From: Chloroflexota bacterium | GTDB taxonomy: Bacteria; Chloroflexota; Anaerolineae; Aggregatilineales; Phototrophicaceae | Assembly (NCBI GenBank): GCA_026709625.1 | Contig: JAPOSR010000051.1 | Location: forward strand, 1 to 64,000 | Reading direction: 5' to 3' | Length of the DNA stretch: 64,000 nucleotides | In this document: positions 47,190-57,228 of the stretch, in pieces | How positions within the stretch are numbered: position 1 is the first letter of the stretch | Layout: each line of letters starts with the position of its first letter | The notes under the pieces: generated by a model | What the model was told of the DNA's origin: nothing | The model's input: the letters and a program-made list of their open reading frames with translations, nothing else | The model's database searches: none | Position numbers and translations under genes: made by a program

Positions 47190-47221
47190 CAAAACCCCGC
47201 CTGGGAAGCGCCTGGGCGGGG
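47190..47221 (-). terminator. Intrinsic terminator for the minus-strand SH3 gene
   Basis: A 7-bp stem (CCCCGCC/GGCGGGG at 47195-47201 and 47215-47221) is followed on the minus strand by TTTTGTTTT. It lies 24 bases after the SH3-gene stop and 7 bases after the leuS stop, so it can act for both directions, mainly leftward. Confidence 0.75.
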
Positions 47222-47244
47222 CAGAGTTTGGCGATGCGCAGCGC

Positions 47245-48051
47245 TTACTCGCAGCTGCCGCGCAGAACTGTGTTGTACAAGCGGCTGATATACCCTGTCT
47301 GGCCTTCGAATATCACTTTGTGCCAGGGTCCAATCGTTTCGATGACCGGCACTTCCGAGTTCATCCAGACCAAGCCGAAGCTCTCTCCGTCTGGTTCGGT
47401 TCGCAAATGGACAGTTTCCGTCAGTTTGATCAGGCAGTCGCCTGCTGCGATTGCCTCGCTAGTCGGCTGAGTGGCAGACGCTCCGGCGATTGGCGGAAGC
47501 GAATTCAGCTGCACCACTGTGCCATGGTTGTCGATCATGCCACAGGTCATGCCATCGCGTTCATACGTTTGCAGGACATACAGCGTTCGCGGCGCGTCAT
47601 TGGCATCGAGAAACGCCAGAACGCCACTGCTTTGGAAGCAGACTTCGGTGCCGCCGGGAACGACGCCCCATACATCCAACGCGTCGACAAAGACATGTTG
47701 GAGCGCTTCAAACTGTGCGATACCGGCTGCGCTCACGATTTGGCAGTGCGTATTCATATTAAAACCAGAGACGGCGATGCGGGGCGGCAGGCTGAGGCAG
47801 GTCGATACGCTTTCGCGCTCAATGCCCTTGGTTTCTTTTTTTTCGCTCTCGCTCTTTGGCTCAGATTTTTCCGGGACTTCCGCTTCTGGCGCGTCAGGGC
47901 AATACGCTAGCTGGCCCAGAAAGCATCGGTCTTTGTCCCCCAGCGCATCAAACTGCGCCAGCGTGGCTGTCGTCATGAGGAGCGTGAGCGCAAGAGCCAG
48001 GCTCCAGCGAAGCGGCACCTTAAGCAGGCACCAAGTCATCTTCGATTTCAT
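47245..48051 (-). CDS. Secreted SH3-domain protein
   Basis: About 268 residues from the ATG at 48051. The N-terminal 35 residues are a hydrophobic signal or anchor (LRWSLALALTLLMTTATLAQF). A low-complexity, Glu/Lys/Pro-rich linker follows, then a Cys-containing middle domain with no assignment. The C-terminal 65 residues (ETVHLRTEPDGESFGLVWMNSEVPVIE and GQTGYISRLYNTVL) are a bacterial SH3 domain, which often binds cell-wall peptides. Probably an exported wall-associated protein. Followed by a terminator. Confidence 0.75.
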   Translation of the reverse strand: MKSKMTWCLLKVPLRWSLALALTLLMTTATLAQFDALGDKDRCFLGQLAYCPDAPEAEVPEKSEPKSESEKKETKGIERESVSTCLSLPPRIAVSGFNMNTHCQIVSAAGIAQFEALQHVFVDALDVWGVVPGGTEVCFQSSGVLAFLDANDAPRTLYVLQTYERDGMTCGMIDNHGTVVQLNSLPPIAGASATQPTSEAIAAGDCLIKLTETVHLRTEPDGESFGLVWMNSEVPVIETIGPWHKVIFEGQTGYISRLYNTVLRGSCE

Positions 48052-48263
48052 ATCAATCAAACCCTCTTCTGCTGCAAAGTAGACAGCCCGAAGTGTAAAT
48101 AAACTGAAATGGCTGCGCCAGTTGCAATTGTCCCGATTATCAGGAGCGACATGCGAATGGCGAAGCGCGCGAACCGTTCGTTCTTTTACGCTTGAATGAT
48201 CAGCTTCTTTATGCTAAATTGTCGTATGTCGATCGAAGCAAGCTGTTGCAAGGAGTGTGCATC

Positions 48264-48557
48264 ATGCAAAACGGAATCATGGACATTGTCGTCAAGTATT
48301 GCGCTGCTTGAGGGCACCAACCCAATGCCGTCAGTTTGACGGACGAAATCTTGAAAGACCGGGCGATTGAGTACTTCATCAGTAGTTGGCAGCTCGTTCC
48401 TGGCGGCGGCGGCGTCTTTGATGTCACCGTCAATGGCGAGTTGGTCTTTTCCAAGCAAGAAGTTGGCCGTCATGCCGAACCGGGCGAAGTCCGCGCCGCG
48501 ATCAGCGCAGCCTTGGACAAAATCCGCCCCGCCGATGCAGAAATGGCCGCCAGCTAG
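48264..48557 (+). CDS. SelW/SelT/SelH-family redox protein with in-frame TGA (probable selenocysteine)
   Basis: An open frame interrupted by one in-frame TGA at 48309-48311. Reading that TGA as Sec gives 97 residues: start MQNGIMDIVVKYCAA, then Sec16, then GHQPNAVSLTDEILKD and VFDVTVNGELVFSKQEVGRHAEPGEV (landmarks NGELVFSKQ). C13-A-A-U16 is the CxxU redox motif of the SelW-type Rdx family, in the expected place just after the first strand. AAGGAG lies 8 bases upstream of the ATG. The GELVFSK strand and the GEV-helix end are also typical. It probably acts as a thiol-disulfide protein in the cytoplasm. A nonsense mutation is the alternative. Confidence 0.78.
48328..48342 (+). promoter_or_regulatory. 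SECIS-like stem-loop after in-frame TGA
   Basis: Perfect 6-bp stem CCGTCA/TGACGG with the 3-base loop GTT, beginning 16 bases after the TGA. Its apical loop lies 22 bases after the TGA and has G at its first position, in line with bacterial SECIS elements. Binding by SelB is inference. Confidence 0.6.
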
Positions 48558-48581
48558 GGCGCAAGTTGCGCGACACAGCGC

Positions 48582-48625
48582 AGAGACCGTTTCGGCAGCC
48601 CCGCGCTGTCGGGCGGTCTCTTTTG
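48582..48625 (+). terminator. Intrinsic terminator of the SelW-like gene
   Basis: 8-bp stem AGAGACCG/CGGTCTCT (48582-48589 and 48614-48621) with a 24-base loop and following T-run. Confidence 0.6.
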
Positions 48626-48641
48626 ATTCCACCTGAAGTAC

Positions 48642-48670
48642 TTGCCACGCAACCGTAATCGGTATAGAAT
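48642..48670 (+). promoter_or_regulatory. Promoter of aapJ
   Basis: TTGCCA at 48642-48647, 17-bp spacer and TAGAAT at 48665-48670, 71 bases upstream of the aapJ ATG. Confidence 0.6.
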
Positions 48671-48741
48671 GATAAAAGGTTGTGAGCCGTCCGAGTCTGG
48701 CTCGCTTCCTAATTTGACTTAACCTTCAGGGAGGAAGGGAA

Positions 48742-49782
48742 ATGAAACGATATGCGGTTTTGGCAATTCTTGTAATCGGCTTGCTGGCGCTGGGCAGCGG
48801 GCTGGCTACGGCGCAGGACGATGGGCACATCGTTGAGCGTATCATGGACCGCGGTGAAATGATCTGCGGCGTAAACACGGTGCTGCCGGGCTTCGGCACA
48901 CAGAACGATGCTGGCGACTTTGTTGGCTTTGATGTTGATATCTGCCGCGCTGTGGCTGCCGCTGTATTGGGCGATGCCGACGCTGTGGCTTTTCGCCCCC
49001 TGACCGCCGCTGAACGCCCGACCGCGCTGGCTGGCGGCGAGATCGACATGCTCAGCCGCAACACCACCTGGACGCTCAGCCGCGATACCGAATGGGGCGC
49101 CACTTTTGGTCCCACCACTTTCTATGATGGGCAAGGCATTATGGTTAAGGTCGACTTTGGCGTCACCAACCTCGCCGAACTGGCCGAAGAGAGCGTCACG
49201 ATGTGCGCCACCGCCGGCACGACCACCGAGCTCAATATCACCGACACGGCGAACCGCATGGAAGCCGACTGGGAATTGAACACCTTCCAGGACTTCGACG
49301 CGATTATGGACGCCTATGAAGCGGGCGCTTGCGATGCCTTCACGAGCGATGTCAGCAGCCTCGTATCTCGTAAAGCCACTTCCGCCGATCCAGCTGCGCA
49401 TATGATTCTGCCGGAAGTGATCAGCAAAGAGCCGCTTGGGCCGGTCAGCCCGCAGAGTGATGCGACCTTCGCTGATATCATTCGTTGGACCGTTTGGGGT
49501 CTGGTGAGCGCCGAAGAGTTTGGCATCGACAGCATGAACATCGGCGACTTCATGGACAGCGAAGATGCCGGCATCGGACGTTTGCTTGGCTTGGGCGACA
49601 ATGTCGCTGGCGAATACCTGGGCATCAATGACGAGTTCATGGTTGATGTAATCAGCCAGGTCGGCAACTATGCCGAGATCTTCGACCGCCACCTGGGGAC
49701 GGATACGATCTTTGGTCTGAATCGCGGCGTCAACGCGCTGTGGACAGACGGCGGCTTGCTCTACGCGGCCCCCTTCCGTTAA
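48742..49782 (+). CDS. aapJ: General amino-acid ABC transporter binding protein (AapJ-like)
   Basis: 346 residues. GGGAGGAAGGG precedes the ATG. A Sec signal peptide (RYAVLAILVIGLLALGSGLATA) has no lipobox cysteine. The mature part shows the polar amino-acid binding family: GEMICGVNTVLPGFG, FVGFDVDICRAVAAAVLGD and NTTWTLSRDTEWG, typical of AapJ/BztA. It binds L-amino acids broadly and feeds the AapQ/M permease. A terminator follows it, then a repeat, and then aapQMP. Confidence 0.92.
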   Translation: MKRYAVLAILVIGLLALGSGLATAQDDGHIVERIMDRGEMICGVNTVLPGFGTQNDAGDFVGFDVDICRAVAAAVLGDADAVAFRPLTAAERPTALAGGEIDMLSRNTTWTLSRDTEWGATFGPTTFYDGQGIMVKVDFGVTNLAELAEESVTMCATAGTTTELNITDTANRMEADWELNTFQDFDAIMDAYEAGACDAFTSDVSSLVSRKATSADPAAHMILPEVISKEPLGPVSPQSDATFADIIRWTVWGLVSAEEFGIDSMNIGDFMDSEDAGIGRLLGLGDNVAGEYLGINDEFMVDVISQVGNYAEIFDRHLGTDTIFGLNRGVNALWTDGGLLYAAPFR

Positions 49783-49821
49783 GACCGCGCCCGGCTTCAC
49801 CAGGCAAGTTGAAAAAACGAG

Positions 49822-49856
49822 GCGCGCCGTCGAACCAGGCGGCGCGCTTCTTTTTT
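49822..49856 (+). terminator. Intrinsic terminator after aapJ
   Basis: 8-bp stem GCGCGCCG/CGGCGCGC (49822-49829 and 49840-49847), 10-base loop, then TTCTTTTTT. It could separate the abundant binding protein from the permease genes. Confidence 0.85.
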
Positions 49857-49909
49857 GTGAATGCGCCGCAACCAGCTAGCAAAATGCTCGCTGATTGGTT
49901 GTTTTATGA

Positions 49910-50096
49910 AGGAGTGATGATTTTGGTGGGTACGCGTTGCTTTGCCCCAAGCCCCTCCCCGACCGCCTGTGTCTACGCGGCGCAAAATGAAGAAGGGGCT
50001 GCCATGCTGCGGAGGCGCTGGCAAAACCCCCTTCCCTCGTTCTGGAGACAGGGGGATGGGGGCTTGGTTGTCATATCCACGCATTCATCACTCCCT
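49910..50096 (+). repeat. MITE-like dispersed repeat, full copy B with TSD
   Basis: 187 bp with inverted ends AGGAGTGATGA (49910-49920) and TCATCACTCCCT (50085-50096). The direct repeats TTATGA flank it at 49904-49909 and 50097-50102. No open frame of a transposase is present. It shares the core GCTGCGGAGGCGCTGGCAAA with copies at 18696 and 57229. Location: between aapJ and aapQ. Confidence 0.85.
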
Positions 50097-50109
50097 TTAT
50101 GACGGGTAT

Positions 50110-50138
50110 TTGTCTTTGTCCCTGCTTTCGTCTATACT
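50110..50138 (+). promoter_or_regulatory. Promoter of aapQMP
   Basis: TTGTCT at 50110-50115, 17-bp spacer and TATACT at 50133-50138. It lies just downstream of the repeat, so the permease genes have their own start independent of aapJ. Confidence 0.6.
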
Positions 50139-50218
50139 CGTTTGCGTTGGGATTATGGCGAGGCATTGCCAGCCCCACTCGTTTTCACATGCATAGCATA
50201 TCGGTCTGAGGAGCGCCG

Positions 50219-51733
50219 ATGGCAAGCGCCAAGCCCTCGCAAGACGCAAATGTGTTGCCGCTTATCTTCCGTGATGGGCGCATTTTGCAAGGCATCGCCC
50301 AGATATTGTTTGTGCTGGTCGTGGTTGTGGCCTTCAACGACCTGGCTTCGCGCATCAATTCCGCGCTGGACGCGACCAACCAGACGCCCAACTTTGAATT
50401 CCTGCAAAACCGCGCTGGCTTTGATATTGCCGATTCGGGCGATTATTCGTCCAACGACCGCTATATCGATGCCTTCAGCGTAGGCTTTGTCAATACCCTG
50501 CGCGTTGTGCTGCTGGGTTTGTTCGCGACCACCGTGTTGGGCATGCTGGTTGGCGTGCTGCTGCTGAGTCGCAACTTTCTGGTTCGCACGATTTCACGCT
50601 CCTATGTCGAGGTATTGCGCAACACGCCCATTCTCTTGCAGATATTCACTTGGTACTTCGTCGTCATCTTCGCCCTGCCGCCCCAGCAAGAATCACTCGC
50701 TTTCCCGCAAGAAGGCATCCGCAGCCTGCCTTTGCTGCAATATGTTCTTTCGCTTTTGTTGATCGCCGGTGTCTGGCGCTACAGCGGCAGCTTGCGGCGG
50801 CAGTCTTGGCGAACGCTCGCGCGCCAAGGCGGTATCGCCATCATCATCGCGGTCAACCTGCTGGGCATCGAACTGCTTGGCAGTGGCACGCCGGTCGAGT
50901 TCTTGCCTGCTATCTACATCAGCATCAAGGGCGTGGCGATCTTTGAGTTGATCCCGTCATCGCTGTTTGGCGTGTGGATGGTCTTTGTCGTCATTGGCAT
51001 CCTGGCGGCGGCGGCGCTTTGGCGATATTTTGGCTTCATCACCGAGTCGACCGGGCGGCCGACTCGGCGCACCAGCGCTATTTTCATCAGCGTGGCCGGC
51101 TTTACATTGCTGGGCTGGCTGATTGTGGGCATGCGGCCGACGCCGTCAGTCATCCGCGTCTATGACGACGCCCGCGATTCGTTTGTCGACATGGCTTACG
51201 AGGACGCATTTGGGTCAGGCTTGCTGACGATCGAACAAGAACTGGAATACACGCGCCAGCCGCTGCTCTATCGCCCGCCCACGCTGGATCGCCGCGGTCG
51301 CAATGTCGAAACAGGCATAGAAATCTCGCCGGCCTATCTGGCGGTTTTTCTGGGCTTGGTCATCTACACCTCCGCGTTTATCGCCGAGATTGTGCGCGCT
51401 GGCATTCAAGCCGTGCCCAAGGGACAACTGGAAGCCGCGCGGGCATTGGGCATTTCACAAGGCGACATGCTGCGGCGCATCGTGCTGCCCCAGGCGCTGC
51501 GCGTTATCATCCCGCCGCTGGGCAACCAGTTTTTGAACCTGGCGAAGAACTCCAGCCTGGCGATCGCCGTCTCGTATACCGATATATTCCAGGTGACGAA
51601 CACCATCATCAACCAAAGCGGACAATCTGTCACCGGCATCTTGATGGTGCTTCTGTCCTACCTCGTTATCAGCCTGGCGATTTCGCTGGGGATGAACATG
51701 GTCAATCAGCGCTTCCAAATCGTTACGAGGTAG
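50219..51733 (+). CDS. aapQ: General amino-acid ABC transporter permease (AapQ-like)
   Basis: 504 residues, somewhat longer than the usual 400. About eight hydrophobic segments. The early IRTISRSYVEVLRNTPILLQIFTWYF region (landmark EVLRNTPILLQIF) and the late EIVRAGIQAVPKGQLEAARALG with the EAA-loop typify the His/Glu/Gln/Arg permease family. It forms the membrane channel with AapM and is driven by AapP. Three bases before the AapM start. Confidence 0.92.
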   Translation: MASAKPSQDANVLPLIFRDGRILQGIAQILFVLVVVVAFNDLASRINSALDATNQTPNFEFLQNRAGFDIADSGDYSSNDRYIDAFSVGFVNTLRVVLLGLFATTVLGMLVGVLLLSRNFLVRTISRSYVEVLRNTPILLQIFTWYFVVIFALPPQQESLAFPQEGIRSLPLLQYVLSLLLIAGVWRYSGSLRRQSWRTLARQGGIAIIIAVNLLGIELLGSGTPVEFLPAIYISIKGVAIFELIPSSLFGVWMVFVVIGILAAAALWRYFGFITESTGRPTRRTSAIFISVAGFTLLGWLIVGMRPTPSVIRVYDDARDSFVDMAYEDAFGSGLLTIEQELEYTRQPLLYRPPTLDRRGRNVETGIEISPAYLAVFLGLVIYTSAFIAEIVRAGIQAVPKGQLEAARALGISQGDMLRRIVLPQALRVIIPPLGNQFLNLAKNSSLAIAVSYTDIFQVTNTIINQSGQSVTGILMVLLSYLVISLAISLGMNMVNQRFQIVTR

Positions 51734-51736
51734 GCG

Positions 51737-54700
51737 ATGGCCGACCATAACGTTGACGCCAGCAAGACCATAATCCACTATGCGGATGCGCCGACGCTGC
51801 CGCCGCCGCGCTCTGAAGCGGGCATAAGCGGCTGGCTGCGGCAGAATCTTTTTGGCTCGCCGATCGATATCGCTGTCAGCGCCCTGTCTGCCCTGTTGGT
51901 CTTGGCGCTGGCTGTCGGCTTCTTCGATTGGGCGGTGCGCAGCGGCAACTGGTTCGCCATTATCAACAATCAGCGCCTGTTGATGATGGAATCGTTCGAG
52001 AGCGCCTTTGAATGGCGGCTGGCTGTGGTCGTGCTGCTGTCGGCATTTTTGACCGGCATCAGCCTGGCTGCCTGGGCGCGGGCTGCCGCGCGCGCGCTGA
52101 CGATGCTGACACTGGCTGTCATTGTGGTGATGGCGCTGCTGCCGCCGTTGATCAATGCCGGCGTCGACCAGCCCAGCTCCTACTTCGCCGCCGGAAATGT
52201 CGATGTCATCGACCGCGCTTCTGCATTGACTCCCCAGCGCGACCTGGCTTTTATCGCTGCGGCCGGCGAAACCGTGTCGGTCAGCCTGGCGCTGGACGAA
52301 GTCGCTGATATTGAAACCCTGCGCGGGCTGGCGGGTTTCTCCGACCGAGCGACCAATGCGCTGGCTAATGCGGCCAATAACCGCGTCGAACAGCAGCATA
52401 CGACCGGCGAGACCTTCGACCGCATGCTCAGTGGCGAGCTGACCGAGGCGCTGGAAGAACGCGCCCGCCTGAGCATTCGCACCTTCCGGCGCACCAACGA
52501 CATGCTCGCATCGACCCGCGAGTTTGTGGAATCCACCGGCGCGCGGCTGGCAGACAGCGATGCGACAATCGCCGAAACCCGCTGGTGGCTGGACAGGCTG
52601 AAAGCGGCGGCGCGCGCAGCCGACCCGCGTCAAACAGCGATCTTGGACGCGGTCGCGCCACTGGAAGATGGCATCAAGAACTTTTCGATGAGCGAGGCGC
52701 TGCCAGCGCAGCTGCATGAGGCTCTCGCCGACTTGACCGCCGCCACGCTCGCCAGCGACCAACTGGACGACCTGGGCGACCTGCTGATTGTGCAGTTGTC
52801 TGAAGACTTGATCGGCCAACCCGACCAGAGCAATGCGGACGAAGAGCTGATTAACCCGTCTGCGCGCGAAGCCGCCTTCTTGCGGGACATGTTTGTGCGC
52901 CTGCTGACTCCGCAGTCTGTGCTGGATATTTACCAGCCGGGACAAGCGCCGATGCAGGTCGCCATTCGCGACGCTCGCAGCCTGGAAGCGCTGGCTGACG
53001 GCCTGCTGAGCGATGCGGGTGACCGCGTAACATTGACGATCCCGCGCGACGGCTGGTACATCTTCAGCAAAAATGCCGCCGCCGGTCACACGGGCAGCGC
53101 CATCCTGGCTGTTTCGGGTATTTACCCCATCATCGAGCGCACGCTCAGCGCCACCGAATCGCGGTTTGTGCGCGTCAATGACGACTCGTTGGTGATCCGC
53201 GAGGCGCGCCCACAGATTGATGGCGGCAATATCCCCTTCGCGGTGTTGATCGACAATCAATTCCGCGGCCTCCGCGACTTGTCGACCTACCTCATTCACT
53301 TTATCCCGCCTTTCTTTATGCAACTCGAGGCGCTGCTGCTGCCTTTCTTCATCACAGTCGTATGGGGGTTTGTATTTGGGCGCGGCATGGCGCACATGCT
53401 GGGCGGCCAGTCGGTATTCAACGCGCCAGACAATCGCCTGGTGGTCGTGGCTTGGGTCTTTTCGCCCCTGTTGGTTTTGATTGCCTATTTCGTGGTGGTG
53501 GATGGCGGCAGTTTGTCGGGGATTCCCAGAGTCGCGCTGCAGCTGGCTGCGGCATTTGGCGCGGTCGAACTCGCGCGGCGCATCGAAGCCTGGCTCTGTC
53601 GCAGCAACGCGGGCGAAGAAGCGGAAGGCTCGCTGAATCGGCTGCTACTGTATGGCTGGGTGGCTTTCCCCTTTGTGATGTATGTGATGGCATCGGGAGT
53701 GGGCGGGCTGTCTGGCGCGGCATTGGCCAGCGGCTTGGCGGGCTTGCTTTGGCTGTTGGCGATGCTGTGCGTGGGTATGCTCTACCGCGGGGCATTCGGC
53801 TATGCGCTGCTGGCTGGCGGGTTCTTTTTGCCGCTGTTGGCTGGCCATATCATCAATATAGGCTGGGCGGGCTGGGTAACCGAGCCCATTTCAGCATTGG
53901 CGCTGTGGCTGGCGCTGGCGGCTGTGGGCATACTGGCGGGGCTGCGCGGCGAATCCATGCGCGGCCGCCTGTCCTTGTCGGTCAAGCGCTTTGGCTATCT
54001 GCTCGGCAGTCTGACTTTTGTTTTCATTTTTGTCGATATCAACTTGTTGGCTGGCGATGACATGGCGGGCTTGCTTGCTGGCGCGGCCTTTGCGCTTTGG
54101 CTGGGCTGGATGTTCTTCAGCGGCGTCTTGCAATGGAACTCGACCCGCATCATCATTGGCTTGCTGCTCTTGACCTTTCTGTGGCTGCAAGCCTGGACAA
54201 GCTTAGACCGCGCCTCAAGCGCCCTCTTCATCGTCTGGATGGCTGCGGGCGCATTGGCATTCAAACGCGGCGAGTCGGAACAAGGCGCGCTGGGCAGCCG
54301 CAAGGGGCCGGCTGGCGCGTTGATGAGCAGGCTGGGCAGCGCGCCGGCGCGCAGCCTGGCTGTGACGGGCGGCATGTGGCTGGCGGCGCTCTTGTTCTTG
54401 CCAAGCCTGATAAGCGGGCTGGCGGCGCAGGGCATCTTGCAAACCTCGGCATCCGACCTGCTGCCGATTTCGGACAAGCGGCTGTGGGGCGGCTTGATGC
54501 TGACCATGCAGCTGACGATATTGGGCGTTGGCGCGTCCTTCCCGATCGGCTTGGCTTTGGCGCTGGGGCGGCGCAGCTCGCTGCCGGTCGTCAAGACAGC
54601 CTGCATCCTCTACATCGAAGCCGTTCGCGGCGTCCCGCTGATCACGGTGCTCTTCATGGCGACGCTGCTGGTGCCGCTGATTGACCCCACGCTGGCCACA

Positions 54701-55129
54701 ATCGAGGGGGCGGTGCGCGCCTGGGTGGGCATCACCATGTTCAGCGCGGCTTATCTGGCAGAAAATGTCCGCGGTGGCTTGCAGTCTATCGGGCGCGGGC
54801 AGACAGAAGCGGCGCAGGCGATTGGCTTGTCCACCTGGCAGACGACCCTGCACATCTTGCTGCCACAGGCTTTGCGGGCGGTCATCCCGGCGCTGGTCGG
54901 GCAGTTTATATCGCTATTCAAAGACACCTCGCTGGTCTACATTGTGGGCTTGGCAGAGATCCTGGGCATCGCCCAACGCGTGGTCGCCCAGCCCGAATAT
55001 CTGCAGCGGCGTCAAGAAACATTCCTGTATGTCGCGATCGTCTTCTTCGTATTCAGTTACATCATGTCTTACATCAGCCGCAAGGTCGAAGCGACTGGTT
55101 CGGGCGCGGTGCGGGCAGAACGGCTCTGA
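51737..55129 (+). CDS. aapM: General amino-acid ABC transporter permease AapM with giant insertion
   Basis: 1130 residues, against about 400 for AapM. Residues 25-100 resemble the normal N-terminus ([15 protein letters not shown] and FDWAV). The normal permease core is only at the C-terminal end (about 912-1130): [48 protein letters not shown] (EAA loop) and [12 protein letters not shown]. Between them are about 700-800 additional residues. First is a largely helical soluble region (about 150-510) with a lipid-anchor-free coiled-coil look ([21 protein letters not shown]), then a second polytopic stretch of 10 or so helices (about 520-830). Domain functions are unknown. It pairs with AapQ and AapP. 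Confidence 0.88.
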   Translation: MADHNVDASKTIIHYADAPTLPPPRSEAGISGWLRQNLFGSPIDIAVSALSALLVLALAVGFFDWAVRSGNWFAIINNQRLLMMESFESAFEWRLAVVVLLSAFLTGISLAAWARAAARALTMLTLAVIVVMALLPPLINAGVDQPSSYFAAGNVDVIDRASALTPQRDLAFIAAAGETVSVSLALDEVADIETLRGLAGFSDRATNALANAANNRVEQQHTTGETFDRMLSGELTEALEERARLSIRTFRRTNDMLASTREFVESTGARLADSDATIAETRWWLDRLKAAARAADPRQTAILDAVAPLEDGIKNFSMSEALPAQLHEALADLTAATLASDQLDDLGDLLIVQLSEDLIGQPDQSNADEELINPSAREAAFLRDMFVRLLTPQSVLDIYQPGQAPMQVAIRDARSLEALADGLLSDAGDRVTLTIPRDGWYIFSKNAAAGHTGSAILAVSGIYPIIERTLSATESRFVRVNDDSLVIREARPQIDGGNIPFAVLIDNQFRGLRDLSTYLIHFIPPFFMQLEALLLPFFITVVWGFVFGRGMAHMLGGQSVFNAPDNRLVVVAWVFSPLLVLIAYFVVVDGGSLSGIPRVALQLAAAFGAVELARRIEAWLCRSNAGEEAEGSLNRLLLYGWVAFPFVMYVMASGVGGLSGAALASGLAGLLWLLAMLCVGMLYRGAFGYALLAGGFFLPLLAGHIINIGWAGWVTEPISALALWLALAAVGILAGLRGESMRGRLSLSVKRFGYLLGSLTFVFIFVDINLLAGDDMAGLLAGAAFALWLGWMFFSGVLQWNSTRIIIGLLLLTFLWLQAWTSLDRASSALFIVWMAAGALAFKRGESEQGALGSRKGPAGALMSRLGSAPARSLAVTGGMWLAALLFLPSLISGLAAQGILQTSASDLLPISDKRLWGGLMLTMQLTILGVGASFPIGLALALGRRSSLPVVKTACILYIEAVRGVPLITVLFMATLLVPLIDPTLATIEGAVRAWVGITMFSAAYLAENVRGGLQSIGRGQTEAAQAIGLSTWQTTLHILLPQALRAVIPALVGQFISLFKDTSLVYIVGLAEILGIAQRVVAQPEYLQRRQETFLYVAIVFFVFSYIMSYISRKVEATGSGAVRAERL

Positions 55130-55161
55130 GGCGCGGCGGCAAGCAGCAAGCGGAGGCAGCA

Positions 55162-55932
55162 ATGGAAGCGGACAGCAAACAAGTCATGGCGGGCGACGAG
55201 CCGATCATTATTTGCCGCGACATGAACAAATGGTTTGGCGAATTTCATGTTTTGCGCAATATCTCGCTGGAGGTGATGCCGCAGGAAGTGCTGGTTATCA
55301 TCGGTCCGTCTGGCTCGGGCAAGTCCACCTTCATCCGCTGCATCAACCGGCTAGAAGAACACCAGGACGGCACCATCATCGTCGATGGCATCGAGCTAAG
55401 CCACGATGTGCAGAATATCGCCGAGATCCGCCGCGAAACCGGCATGGTCTTTCAGCAATTTAATCTATTCCCGCATTTGACAGTGATGGACAATATCTCG
55501 CTCGCGCCGATGAAGGTGCGGCACTGGGCGCGCGACAAAGCCGAACAGCGAGCCATGGAATTGCTGGAACGGGTCGGCATCCCCGAGCAAGCCTATAAAT
55601 ATCCCGGCCAGCTTTCGGGCGGACAGCAGCAGCGCGTCGCCATCGCCCGCGCCCTGGCCATGGAGCCGAAGATCATGCTCTTTGACGAGCCGACATCGGC
55701 GCTTGACCCCGAGATGATCAAAGAAGTGCTGGATGTTATGAAAGAGCTGGCGCGCACCGGCATGACTATGCTGGTCGTCACGCACGAGATGGGCTTCGCG
55801 CGCGAAGTCGCCGACCGCGTCATCTTCATGGATATGGGACGCATCGTCGAGCAGGGTCCGCCCGAGAATTTCTTCAGCGACGAAATCACCCACCATCCGC
55901 GCACGCAAGAATTCCTGGATCAGATTCTGTAG
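55162..55932 (+). CDS. aapP: General amino-acid ABC transporter ATPase (AapP-like)
   Basis: 256 residues. Walker A is GPSGSGKST, signature LSGGQQQRV, Walker [16 protein letters not shown]-loop [20 protein letters not shown] (landmark VTHEMGFA). It matches polar amino-acid importer ATPases of the AapP/GlnQ type. Last gene of the aapQMP operon, 32 bases after aapM. Confidence 0.95.
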   Translation: MEADSKQVMAGDEPIIICRDMNKWFGEFHVLRNISLEVMPQEVLVIIGPSGSGKSTFIRCINRLEEHQDGTIIVDGIELSHDVQNIAEIRRETGMVFQQFNLFPHLTVMDNISLAPMKVRHWARDKAEQRAMELLERVGIPEQAYKYPGQLSGGQQQRVAIARALAMEPKIMLFDEPTSALDPEMIKEVLDVMKELARTGMTMLVVTHEMGFAREVADRVIFMDMGRIVEQGPPENFFSDEITHHPRTQEFLDQIL

Positions 55933-56027
55933 CCCGCGCGCAAACTATGCGCATCGCCGGCATCGCATAGGGGCGACAAGCGCGTGCCGCCCCGGCTGTA
56001 TTCCGTGATATAAGGGGCGAACGCTCG

Positions 56028-57197
56028 TCATCCGTCCAACCCATACACCAGCGTGTCAGGATGGAAAGCCGCCCAGGCGAACCAGAAATGCGGGAAGGCG
56101 TTGATCCATTCCAGCTGCGCGCCGGCCAATTCCCCGCTCACAGCCTCGCCAAAGGCATTCCAGCTTGAGCCAGTCTGGGCATCCACGAAGCCGCCGCTCT
56201 CGTCCAGCGCAAATTCCAAAGTCGTGCCATCCAGATCTGCCCGGTACAAGCCAGCCGTGCCGATGTCGCGGGCATTGGCGATGACGGCATCATCCAGCGC
56301 GCTGGCAACCCCGCCTTGATAAAAAGCTGCCACCGGCATTTGACCAACGACATCGTTGATTATGCCAACGTCGCGCAGGATCGAAAATGGATAGGCGATG
56401 GCGATGTCATTGATCTGCGCCGCCAGCACATGCTCGACCGGGCTGGGCAGGCGACTGTCGATTACGCCATCAAACAAGAAGGGGCGACCGGTGCGGCTGT
56501 CATAACCGCGGTAGGGATTCATGCCATATTGCCGGCTGAAACCGGTATCGCGCGACATCACCAACCCATCCGCATGCCTTTGGGCATAGCTGCCGAAGCT
56601 GATTACTTGTGATGGCACAATATCCAGCAGCGCGCCGGCATGCTCGCCAGCCAAGCCTTCGCCAGTCAGCTGCTGCCACCAGGTTTCGGTCTGTCGGTCG
56701 TACATGACCAAGTCGCTGTTGCGAAGCAGGCCGCTCACGCCGAAGTCCAGAACAGCCTCGTCCACGCGCCGGTCGTAGGCGATGGCGCTGTTGCACAAGG
56801 GGCAGAAAGTAACCGCCACGGGCAGACTGCCGACCTGGTCATTGGCGATCTCGTGCCACATGAGGATCGCCAGCGGATAGGCGCGGGCTTCGCCATCGAT
56901 TTCCAGCGCGATCACTGGCGAGCGATCAACCAGCCAGGTCCTTGCCTCTTCGACTGTCTCCATGCGCGGGTCGGTGACCGATGGGATGCCGTCTTTGCTC
57001 GGATTGCCCACCAGAATTTCGTTGAAATCGACGATGCTGTTGCAGAAGTCGGTTCGCCAGTTGCTGGTGCGCAGGTTGCGCGGCGCGCAGCTTTCACCGG
57101 CTTGGGCATCGGCAAGCAGAGAGCTGCTGACGGCAGCGACAAGCAGCGCCGAAAAGCACAGCAGGGCAAGTGAACGCAAAGGCAATGTCTTGAGCAT
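56028..57197 (-). CDS. DUF3179 secreted protein
   Basis: About 389 residues from the ATG at 57197, which follows AGAGGGAC. A signal peptide (TLPLRSLALLCFSALLVAAVSSSLL) leads to a DUF3179 domain. The domain is recognised by VTFCPLCNSAIAYDR, with the CPLC cysteines, and by YPLAILMWHEIAND, and the GDPxxE-like region is DGIPSVTDP. Function is unknown; the family is found in many exported proteins and may bind a metal or haem. The upstream repeat copy C starts just before its promoter region. Confidence 0.85.
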   Translation of the reverse strand: MLKTLPLRSLALLCFSALLVAAVSSSLLADAQAGESCAPRNLRTSNWRTDFCNSIVDFNEILVGNPSKDGIPSVTDPRMETVEEARTWLVDRSPVIALEIDGEARAYPLAILMWHEIANDQVGSLPVAVTFCPLCNSAIAYDRRVDEAVLDFGVSGLLRNSDLVMYDRQTETWWQQLTGEGLAGEHAGALLDIVPSQVISFGSYAQRHADGLVMSRDTGFSRQYGMNPYRGYDSRTGRPFLFDGVIDSRLPSPVEHVLAAQINDIAIAYPFSILRDVGIINDVVGQMPVAAFYQGGVASALDDAVIANARDIGTAGLYRADLDGTTLEFALDESGGFVDAQTGSSWNAFGEAVSGELAGAQLEWINAFPHFWFAWAAFHPDTLVYGLDG

Positions 57198-57228
57198 ATC
57201 GTCCCTCTTTCTGACTGTAGTATTCACA

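Noticed and set aside
48336..48557. Separate 73-codon gene starting at TTG after the TGA
   Set aside because: The upstream part in the same frame supplies the ribosome site, first strand and CxxU motif, so a single gene with Sec is the better reading.
51455..53395. 646-codon minus-strand open frame inside aapQ/aapM
   Set aside because: Highly biased residue composition and no domain; the plus-strand genes carry clear transporter motifs.
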